From Clostridia bacterium (GTDB taxonomy: Bacteria; Bacillota; Clostridia; Christensenellales; CAG-138): a stretch of 64,000 nt of DNA. Location: positions 1-64,000 of the forward strand of contig JAFQXA010000011.1 of NCBI GenBank assembly GCA_017407205.1, written 5' to 3'. A model generated the notes under the pieces. It was given only the letters and a program-made list of their open reading frames with translations, ran no database searches and was not told the DNA's origin. Shown piece by piece: positions 1-6,934 of the stretch. The translations under genes and the position numbers were made by a program. Within the stretch, counting starts at the first letter, position 1; the number at the start of each line of letters is the position of its first letter.

Positions 1-1
1 A

Positions 2-139
2 AGTGACCTTGGTACAATGAACTACTGCAACATGATCTACATGTTCTCCAACATCTTGAAGTTCTACCTCGCATACGGCTTCTTGCCCGATACAATGGCT
101 GTACAGCCCTGGGGTACATATGACTTCCAGAACAAATAA
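2..139 (+). CDS. 3' end of an unidentified gene (partial)
   Basis: An open frame enters from the left edge and ends at TAA 137-139, giving about 45 C-terminal residues that end in WGTYDFQNK. It is followed by a strong terminator, so it is the end of a real transcript. The peptide is aromatic-rich (Y, F, W) with no motif I recognise. I do not assign a function. Confidence 0.6.
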   Translation, partial: SDLGTMNYCNMIYMFSNILKFYLAYGFLPDTMAVQPWGTYDFQNK

Positions 140-162
140 TTCAAAATAAACAGTTTAAACAA

Positions 163-195
163 AACCTCCGTCACAAACTTGTGACGGAGGTTTTT
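163..195 (+). terminator. rho-independent terminator
   Basis: A perfect hairpin (AACCTCCGTCACA, short loop, TGTGACGGAGGTT) runs into TTTTT. It ends the plus-strand gene at 139. The opposite strand also has an A-rich flank, so it may serve the converging uvrC transcript as well. Confidence 0.9.
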
Positions 196-213
196 CTCAT
201 TTTCTCTGTTTAA

Positions 214-2043
214 TTATGAATGAAAATATTTATAAACCGCTTCCGCTGAAGGCTTGCTCATTCCCTTAACGCTTGCAAGCTCCTCAACGCTTGCAGACTT
301 TATCGCATCAAGCGTTATAAAAGCATCAAAGAGTGCGCGCCTTCTCGCTTCACCTATCCCATCAATCTCCGAAAGGACAGAATAAAGCGTTGTTTTTGCG
401 TGCAAGCTCCTGTGGTACGTTATCGCAAAGCGGTGCGCTTCATCACGCAATCTCTGCAAAAGGTGCAAAGCACCGTCTTTTCTATCAAGCACAAGTGCCT
501 CGCTCTCATTTGGCAGAATTATCTCCTCGTTTTTCTCGGCCAAGCCTATTGCAAAAATATCCGTTAAGCCGTACTCGCCAAGCACTTCAAGGGCTACATT
601 TAACTGTCCCCTGCCACCGTCTACAACGAGTAAATCGGGGAGCTCGGAGAATTTGTCATCTCCGTTTCTTAAGCGCTCAAATCGTCTTGTAAGCGTTTCA
701 CGCATAGCGGCATAGTCATCACCGTTGACTTCGGTCTTCACCTTGAACCTTCTGTATTTTTTCTTTGCAGGCTTTCCGCCCTCGAAAACGACCATGCTCG
801 AAACCGTATCACGTCCCATTATGTGCGAGTTATCAAAACATTCTATGCGGTACGGCACAAAGTCCATCCCCAATAATATCGACAGGCGTGCAGCCGCACC
901 CTCGCCCTTTTCCCATTCACGCTTTTCAAGCAAGGCAAGCTTATCAAGCTCTTCCTCACCGTTTTTAACGGCAATCCCAATCTGCTTTGCCTTTTCACCG
1001 CGTTGGGGGCAGAGAATCGATATTTTATGCCCTGCGTTTTCCGATAACCATGCTTCTATTGCTTCTTTATCATCGGGCATATCGGAAACAACAATTTCTT
1101 TCGGGACAAGTGTTGCCTCAAAATAGTGCTGTTTTATAAAAGATGCCATTATATTTTCATTTTTCTCGTCTTCTGTGCACTCAATCCCATAATGCTGTGT
1201 GCCGATTACTTTTCCTCCGCGCATGAAGAGCATAAAAATCAAAGCTTCGCTTGCTCGCCTTACAAGTGCAAGCACATCACGCTCGGTTCGGGCAACCGAA
1301 ATCACCTGCTGTTTTTCATTTAACTGCTTTAATGAATTTATTCTGTCGCGGAAAAACGCCGCACGCTCAAACTCCATTTTTTCAGATGCTTCGTACATCT
1401 TTTGAGAAAGCATCTTTATGACATCATCGGTATTTCCTTCAAGAAATGCAATTATTCCCGAAAGAAGTTCATAATATTCCTCCCTCGTGACCTTGCCCGA
1501 ACACGGAGCACAGCACTTGCCTATGTGGTGCATAAGGCACGGGCGTTCACGCCTTGCGATAGCTTTTTTTATATCCTTCTTGCAATGTCTTACAGGGAAA
1601 AGCTCCCTTATTGCAGCAAGCGACTCACGAAGTGCAAACACGCTTAAATAAGGTCCGAAATACCGCGCACCGTCATTTTTAATTTTGCGTACAACCTCAA
1701 ACCTCGGAAAATCCTGCTTGACATTGAGCCGTACATACGGGAAATGCTTGTCGTCCTTTAAAAGTATGTTGTATTTAGGTCTTAATTCTTTTATAAGATT
1801 GCTTTCAAGGCTCAACGCCTCTGTTTCGTTCGTTGTTATGACATACTCAAAATCCGTCACATGGGAAACCATTGCCCGAACCTTTGGAAGCAAGGTATCC
1901 GTTGTGCGGAAATACTGACGGACTCGGTTTTTAAGGTTGACCGCTTTTCCGACATATATGCAATTACCGCCTGCATCGAACATTTTATATACGCCGGGCA
2001 GGTCGGGCAAAAGCTTGAGCTTTTCTTTGATCAAGTCGTTCAT
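214..2043 (-). CDS. uvrC: excinuclease ABC subunit C (UvrC)
   Basis: Nucleotide-excision-repair endonuclease that makes both incisions beside a DNA lesion after UvrAB loading. The 609-residue length is typical. Visible parts in order: GIY-YIG nuclease (residues about 12-90, with GVYKMF and IYVGKA); a cysteine cluster (CLMHHIGKCCAPC) around 170-180; a UVR motif near 205-240; the RNase H-like second nuclease domain (ECFDNSH, followed by VVDGGRGQ); and a C-terminal helix-hairpin-helix pair (DGIGEARRRALF and VKGMSKPSAEAVY). It lies 37 bp downstream of ytxC on the same strand and may share its transcript. The product is cytoplasmic. Confidence 0.97.
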   Translation of the reverse strand: MNDLIKEKLKLLPDLPGVYKMFDAGGNCIYVGKAVNLKNRVRQYFRTTDTLLPKVRAMVSHVTDFEYVITTNETEALSLESNLIKELRPKYNILLKDDKHFPYVRLNVKQDFPRFEVVRKIKNDGARYFGPYLSVFALRESLAAIRELFPVRHCKKDIKKAIARRERPCLMHHIGKCCAPCSGKVTREEYYELLSGIIAFLEGNTDDVIKMLSQKMYEASEKMEFERAAFFRDRINSLKQLNEKQQVISVARTERDVLALVRRASEALIFMLFMRGGKVIGTQHYGIECTEDEKNENIMASFIKQHYFEATLVPKEIVVSDMPDDKEAIEAWLSENAGHKISILCPQRGEKAKQIGIAVKNGEEELDKLALLEKREWEKGEGAAARLSILLGMDFVPYRIECFDNSHIMGRDTVSSMVVFEGGKPAKKKYRRFKVKTEVNGDDYAAMRETLTRRFERLRNGDDKFSELPDLLVVDGGRGQLNVALEVLGEYGLTDIFAIGLAEKNEEIILPNESEALVLDRKDGALHLLQRLRDEAHRFAITYHRSLHAKTTLYSVLSEIDGIGEARRRALFDAFITLDAIKSASVEELASVKGMSKPSAEAVYKYFHS

Positions 2044-2080
2044 ACTAAACAGTATAAACGCTATTTGAACTTATATCAAT

Positions 2081-2815
2081 TTATTTTAAAAATCTTACCC
2101 TGTCCTCGAACACTCGCACAAGGAGCTCTGCAACACCGCGACTCTCGCCTGCCGACATATCATAGACGGTTATATGCTCAGGTGCAAGCCCCACAAGCAC
2201 GCTCACGATACCGTCAAATGTGCATCTTGTGCAGTCGATACGGCTGTCCGATTCGTCCGTTAAGGTACAGCTTCCGTCAGGGTGAAGTATTACATTTACC
2301 TCGCCTGTTCTGTTAGGACTCATCTTGGCAAAAGACGCCCACACACTCATAAGCTCAAGGTATTCATTCCTTACAGCAAACTCATGAAGTGCGTCGTCGA
2401 TACAGCCTTCCCACTTACTCTTTGTGTCCGCCATTCTGAAAAACACAAAGCCCTCAAGATTTAAGCTGTCATCTTCTTTGAAATATTCAAGAAGCATTTT
2501 CCTTATCGCGCTGTAGCCAAGTACGTTCTTTGAATTTTTGACTGCTTCTTTTAATATCTCTTTCCGCTCGTCAAGCGAAAACGGTAAGGCGTCCACGATT
2601 TTTGCAAGCTCAAACGGTGCTATGTCGTGCAAAAGCAAGCGGCTTAATGCACTGCACCACTTTTCCATCTCTTTTTCACTCTCTATTTCTGTGCTCACTG
2701 TTTCCTTGTCCGTTTTTTCAAGTATAAGCTTTGAACTTACCTGCTTTAATCTGCGTTCCAAAATTCTCTTTACATCTATACCGTATTCATGCGTATTAAC
2801 AGAATATATCCCCAT
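2081..2815 (-). CDS. ytxC: YtxC-like sporulation protein
   Basis: A 244-residue cytoplasmic protein with the YtxC family hallmark LEGFVFFRM near residue 120, in the middle of a helical region. The family is annotated as putative sporulation protein; its biochemical role is unknown. In Bacillus ytxC is a neighbour of thrS. Here it is divergent from thrS across the T-box leader, so the association is kept with altered orientation. The C-terminal third is a compact alpha/beta region with no catalytic motif I can see. The assignment rests on the motif, the length and the thrS neighbourhood. Confidence 0.75.
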   Translation of the reverse strand: MGIYSVNTHEYGIDVKRILERRLKQVSSKLILEKTDKETVSTEIESEKEMEKWCSALSRLLLHDIAPFELAKIVDALPFSLDERKEILKEAVKNSKNVLGYSAIRKMLLEYFKEDDSLNLEGFVFFRMADTKSKWEGCIDDALHEFAVRNEYLELMSVWASFAKMSPNRTGEVNVILHPDGSCTLTDESDSRIDCTRCTFDGIVSVLVGLAPEHITVYDMSAGESRGVAELLVRVFEDRVRFLK

Positions 2816-2918
2816 ACTGCTTACCTCGCTTAAAACTATTACATCATGAGCAATTTATGCTATCACGCAATAGTATGTTCAAAAAAACACCGAATTTTAC
2901 AAAGAAAAAACTGTAAAC

Positions 2919-2947
2919 TTGACAATTCGCATTTACACCATTATAAT
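2919..2947 (+). promoter_or_regulatory. sigma-A promoter for thrS
   Basis: TTGACA at 2919-2924 and TATAAT at 2942-2947 are both perfect consensus hexamers with a 17-bp spacer. Transcription would start near 2954, immediately upstream of the T-box leader. Confidence 0.85.
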
Positions 2948-2953
2948 TTTCAT

Positions 2954-3170
2954 TGTAGCGTGGAATGATCGGGTTTTGGCTGCACTCTTTATTTTCACAA
3001 GAGAAAAACGCCTTTGGCTGGAAGCGTTTGAAAATTCGTGCAAGTCCTTACCGCCCCGTGACCATGGTCGTGCTGAGCGCGTTAAGCTCTTTAAAGTGGG
3101 TCTTCCAATTAGGGTGGAACCGCGGATATGTTTTGTCCGTCCCTAGCTTTTGCTTGGGGCGTTTTTATTT
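2954..3170 (+). promoter_or_regulatory. T-box leader (tRNA-Thr sensing, inferred from thrS)
   Basis: The T-box sequence AGGGTGGAACCGCGG is at 3111-3125. It can pair with TCCGTCCCT at 3137-3144 to form the antiterminator. The competing terminator is GTCCCTAGC (3139-3147), loop, GCTTGGGGC (3152-3160), followed by GTTTTTATTTT. The two structures share TCCCT, the classic arrangement in which uncharged tRNA favours read-through. The leader is about 215 nt. I could not place the Stem I specifier codon reliably; threonine specificity is taken from the downstream gene. Confidence 0.92.
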
Positions 3171-3202
3171 TAATCTGAATATAAAAAAGGAGATATAACC
3201 CC

Positions 3203-5146
3203 ATGAAAATCACATTCCCCGACGGTGCTGTCAAAGAGTATAAAGACGGTATAACGGCACTTGACATTGCAGAAAGCATAAGTCCTCGTCTTAAAAAGGC
3301 AACGCTCGCAGCAGAGCTTGACGGCGTTCGCATTGATGCTTTTGCTCCCATAAGCGGTGACCATGAGCTTAAGCTTTTGACTTTTGCTGACGAAGGCGGT
3401 CGCTGGACATACAGGCACACCGCTTCACATATGCTTGCGCAGGCTGTAAAGCGCCTTTACCCCAAAGCAAAGCTTGCAATAGGTCCGGCTATTGAAAACG
3501 GTTTCTACTATGATTTTGACATGGAAGAAACGCTTTCTCCCGATGACCTTGCAGCAATCGAAAAGGAAATTGCTAAAATCTCAAACGAGGCTTTGAAGCT
3601 TGAACGCTTTGAGCTTGAAAGAGAAAAGGCAATCGCTTATATGAAAGAGCTTGACGAGCCCTACAAGGTAGAGCTCATTCAGGACTTGCCCGAGGATGCA
3701 GTTATAAGCTTCTACCGCCAGGGTGATTTTGTTGACTTGTGTGCAGGCACACACGTTGAAAGCACTGATAAAGTCAAGAATGTTAAGCTCATGAATGTTG
3801 CAGGCGCATATTGGCGCGGCAATGAAAAGAACAAGATGCTTCAGCGTATTTACGGCACAGCTTTTGAAAAGAAGGCTGACCTTGATGCTTATATTGAACA
3901 GCTTGAAGAAGCAAAGAAGCGCGACCACAACAAGCTCGGTCGTGAGCTTGAGCTTTTCACAACGGTTGACACGATAGGTCAGGGCTTACCCATACTTTTG
4001 CCCAAGGGTGCAAGAGTTATTCAGCTTCTCCAGCGTTTTGTAGAAGACGAAGAACAAAGAAGGGGCTATTTGCTTACAAAGACGCCTTTCATGGCAAAGA
4101 GTGACCTTTACAAGATTTCGGGACATTGGGGCCATTACCGTGACAATATGTTTATAATCGGCGACCCCGATAAAGAGGACGAGTCCGAGGTATTCGCACT
4201 CCGTCCCATGACCTGCCCGTTCCAGTTCATGGCATACCTCAACCGTTCACGCTCATACCGTGATTTACCGCTTCGATATAACGAAACCTCAACACTTTTC
4301 CGCAAGGAATCATCGGGCGAAATGCACGGCCTTATCCGCCTCCGCCAGTTCACGATTTCAGAAGGACATTTGGCTTGCCGTCCCGACCAGGTAGAAGAAG
4401 AATTCCAGGGCTGTCTTGACCTTGCAAAATTCATGCTTGAAACTCTCGGCCTTGCTGACAGCGTAACATACCGCTTCTCCAAGTGGGACGAGAACAACCG
4501 TGACAAGTACATCGGTGAAAAAGAGAGCTGGGAAAGCACTCAGGCCATGATGCGCAAGATCCTCACCGACTTAAATCTTGACTTTGTCGAGGCAGACGGT
4601 GAAGCCGCATTCTACGGTCCGAAGCTTGATATCCAGATCAAGAACGTACACGGCAAGGAAGATACTCTCATAACAATACAGATTGACTTCCAGCTTGCAG
4701 AACGCTTCGGCATGACATATGTTGATGCAGACGGTGAGAAGAAGTACCCCTATGTTCTCCACCGCACAAGCATTGGCTGCTATGAACGTACACTTGCTCT
4801 CCTCATAGAGCGTTACGCAGGTGCTCTCCCCACATGGCTCGCTCCCGTACAGGTAAAGGTTCTTGCCATGACCGACCGCACACACGAGGCAGTAAAAGAG
4901 CTCAAGACAAAGCTTGAGAGCTACGGCATCCGCGCAGAAATCGATACACGCAACGAAAAGATCGGCTTCAAGATTCGCGAAGCACAGATGCAGAAGATAC
5001 CCTATATGCTCATAATCGGTGACAAGGAAGTTGAAAACAACGTCGTCGCAGTTCGCTCACGCAAGGATGGCGATAAGGGCACAATGCCCCTCGACGACTT
5101 CCTGAAAGACCTCCTCTTCGAAATAAACACAAAAGCTCACGACTGA
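3203..5146 (+). CDS. thrS: threonyl-tRNA synthetase
   Basis: Class II synthetase that charges tRNA-Thr. At 647 residues it is full length. It has an N-terminal TGS domain (about 1-60), the editing domain with the zinc-type HTASHMLAQ motif (about 72), and class II catalytic motifs: MTCPFQF with a zinc-ligand Cys, then RYNETSTLFRKE (motif 2) and a late HRTSIGCYER region (motif 3). A C-terminal anticodon-binding domain follows (TDRTHEAVKELKTKL onward). ATG at 3203 follows AAAAAAGGAGATATAACCCC. It is a single-gene unit between the T-box and its own terminator. Confidence 0.98.
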   Translation: MKITFPDGAVKEYKDGITALDIAESISPRLKKATLAAELDGVRIDAFAPISGDHELKLLTFADEGGRWTYRHTASHMLAQAVKRLYPKAKLAIGPAIENGFYYDFDMEETLSPDDLAAIEKEIAKISNEALKLERFELEREKAIAYMKELDEPYKVELIQDLPEDAVISFYRQGDFVDLCAGTHVESTDKVKNVKLMNVAGAYWRGNEKNKMLQRIYGTAFEKKADLDAYIEQLEEAKKRDHNKLGRELELFTTVDTIGQGLPILLPKGARVIQLLQRFVEDEEQRRGYLLTKTPFMAKSDLYKISGHWGHYRDNMFIIGDPDKEDESEVFALRPMTCPFQFMAYLNRSRSYRDLPLRYNETSTLFRKESSGEMHGLIRLRQFTISEGHLACRPDQVEEEFQGCLDLAKFMLETLGLADSVTYRFSKWDENNRDKYIGEKESWESTQAMMRKILTDLNLDFVEADGEAAFYGPKLDIQIKNVHGKEDTLITIQIDFQLAERFGMTYVDADGEKKYPYVLHRTSIGCYERTLALLIERYAGALPTWLAPVQVKVLAMTDRTHEAVKELKTKLESYGIRAEIDTRNEKIGFKIREAQMQKIPYMLIIGDKEVENNVVAVRSRKDGDKGTMPLDDFLKDLLFEINTKAHD

Positions 5147-5159
5147 TAAGTAAGCACCA

Positions 5160-5192
5160 ATACTCCGTCCTAAAAAGGGCGGAGTATGTTTA
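5160..5192 (+). terminator. terminator after thrS
   Basis: The stem TACTCCGTCC / GGGCGGAGTA (one mismatch, A-rich loop) is followed by a short T-rich stretch, 14 bp after the thrS stop codon. Confidence 0.65.
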
Positions 5193-5219
5193 TAACAAAT
5201 AAAAACTTAGGAGGTTACT

Positions 5220-6689
5220 ATGTTTAACAATTATATGTGGCAAACATACTTAAACGCAGGTGGCAGCGAGATAGTTAAGATGTTTGAGGAAAATCTAACC
5301 GAAAACCTTTCAAAAGATTATATCTCAACCATCAATAAATTAAGATCCGTATATTGCCCTATGAAGTCTATTTTAGACGGTACAACACTACAGCTTGAAG
5401 ACCTTGTTAATGATTTGCAAAATTCCTATTTGCTGGAGGAGCAAGAATATAGCATAGCTTCAGCCCTTCAAACTCTTTATGATGGGATGAGTAACAACGA
5501 CATTTTATCTCCACAAGATGTTTTTTCACAGTTTTCAGGCTTTATTGAATACTACACAACATTTTTAGCTATTGAACTTCCCGAATTATTCTTTCCTTAC
5601 TACTTCCAATTCAACTTCAATGTGCTTGAAAAAATAGCTCAAGAGTTCGACATTACCTTACCACCATTGCCTGTTAAAAAAGATTATATTGGCAGATTTT
5701 CTTATTACGGTCTTCTTTGTGATTCTTTCTTTAATTTTAGAAATCAACATAACTTATCTCCCTACGAATTATGCGCTTTTCTTTATGATTTTGCACCAAA
5801 ATATATAGGTGGAATTGACAGTTATATAATTAAAGATTTGCCCGAGCCTAAAAGTGCTTTCTTCATTGGCGGTTCAAAAGACGATGTGTTTTTAAAAGAC
5901 AATGCAGATACAATTTCATGTTGGCAATGCAATCCCGACACACGTGCAGGAGATATGATAGTTATGTATCTGAGAACGCCTATTAGTGCCGTTGATTCCG
6001 TTTGGCGTAGTGTATCCATTGGCTTTAACGACCCGTTTTTCTATTATTACAGATGCACCTATATAGCAAACCCCGTAAAAATCAAGCAAATATCACAAAA
6101 GCAATTGCAGAAAGACGAAATATTCAAGAATATTCCTATTGTCCGCAAAAATATGCAGGGAATAAACGGAGTCGAGCTAAAGCCATCCGAATATAATCAT
6201 CTCATGGATTTAGCGAAAGCTGATGTTATGCGACTTGAATTTGATATTTCAAGCGATAACGAAAACCTTACAAATGAAAAAGATGTTGAAAACAATCTAA
6301 TCAAACCGCTTCTTTCAAAGCTCGGTTATACAGAAAATGAGTATGTGCAACAGCTATACATTGAGATAGGCAATCACAATCATGCCTTAATTCCTGATTT
6401 TGTATTAAAACCCGTTGTTACAGAAGGTCATCATTCAGCCTTTGCGCATATTGAAGCTAAATACAATATTCCAAACTCAAAAGCTATGCTTGAAGTAAAG
6501 AAACAAGCGAGAAGTTATGCTGTACAATTAAAAGCCAAATACTCGGTTATTGCTTCTAAAGACAAAATATGGATTTCTAAAGCTTCTGACGATTTTACAG
6601 AAGATATATTCATTGCAACTTGGGCTGAACTTAACAACCCCGATACTTTTTCCACTTTATTGAAATTGATTGGGCAACAAGTCAGATAA
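5220..6689 (+). CDS. EVE-like / PD-(D/E)XK nuclease protein, candidate defence gene
   Basis: A 489-residue protein with three visible parts. Residues 1-210 are a helical, aromatic-rich region I do not recognise. Residues about 212-330 (start SAFFIGGSKDD, then CWQCNP, GDMIVMYL and later the AxPVKIK strand) resemble EVE/PUA-type modified-base-binding folds. Residues 353-455 look like the HSDR_N-type PD-(D/E)XK nuclease: E357, PDF with D393, E412-A-K414 and Q429xxxY433. By family knowledge an EVE-plus-nuclease architecture suggests a type IV restriction enzyme that recognises modified DNA; this is inference. It has its own RBS (TAGGAGG), stands alone, and is visibly more AT-rich than thrS, which suggests horizontal transfer. 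Alternative: a restriction-like nuclease acting on unmodified DNA. Confidence 0.7.
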   Translation: MFNNYMWQTYLNAGGSEIVKMFEENLTENLSKDYISTINKLRSVYCPMKSILDGTTLQLEDLVNDLQNSYLLEEQEYSIASALQTLYDGMSNNDILSPQDVFSQFSGFIEYYTTFLAIELPELFFPYYFQFNFNVLEKIAQEFDITLPPLPVKKDYIGRFSYYGLLCDSFFNFRNQHNLSPYELCAFLYDFAPKYIGGIDSYIIKDLPEPKSAFFIGGSKDDVFLKDNADTISCWQCNPDTRAGDMIVMYLRTPISAVDSVWRSVSIGFNDPFFYYYRCTYIANPVKIKQISQKQLQKDEIFKNIPIVRKNMQGINGVELKPSEYNHLMDLAKADVMRLEFDISSDNENLTNEKDVENNLIKPLLSKLGYTENEYVQQLYIEIGNHNHALIPDFVLKPVVTEGHHSAFAHIEAKYNIPNSKAMLEVKKQARSYAVQLKAKYSVIASKDKIWISKASDDFTEDIFIATWAELNNPDTFSTLLKLIGQQVR

Positions 6690-6722
6690 CTTTAATATAA
6701 TCAGCTTATAACACTGCTATTC

Positions 6723-6920
6723 TTAGGCTCCCCTCTTGCGAGGGGAGCTGTCTGCAAAGAATGAGCAGTGAGGGGTTGTTACAATAAAAACTGCCCAAGG
6801 GCAGTTTTCACATGACTTATTCATTATTCAATATAAGTTATAACTTTGATCTATTACTTTACAATCCCTCAGTCTTTTTGCTACGCAAAAATCCAGCTCC
6901 CTTTACAAAAGGGAGCCTAA
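6723..6920. mobile_element. MITE-like inverted-repeat element
   Basis: A non-coding unit of about 198 bp bounded by perfect 10-bp inverted ends, TTAGGCTCCC and GGGAGCCTAA. Each end extends inward as imperfect mirror arms of about 58 bp, each with its own small hairpin (CTCCCCT..AGGGGAG and CTCCCTT..AAGGGAG) and a matching inner segment (GAGGGGTTGT / ACAATCCCTC). No transposase is encoded. A clear target-site duplication cannot be called; a TTA/TAA duplication is possible. It sits between the nuclease gene and the 3' end of copA. Confidence 0.7.
6787..6844 (+). repeat. hairpin plus 29-bp repeat, copy 1
   Basis: A hairpin (AAAACTGCCC AA GGGCAGTTTT, 6787-6808) is followed after 7 nt by a 29-bp segment at 6816-6844. 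That segment matches 50716-50744 at 27 of 29 positions. The same hairpin-then-repeat layout occurs at both loci. Copy 1 is embedded inside the MITE-like element. Confidence 0.65.
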
Positions 6921-6934
6921 GAAAATACGATTTT

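Noticed and set aside
333..692. Plus-strand frames opposite uvrC
   Set aside because: They mirror the codons of uvrC and have no RBS; the same reasoning removes similar frames opposite other genes.
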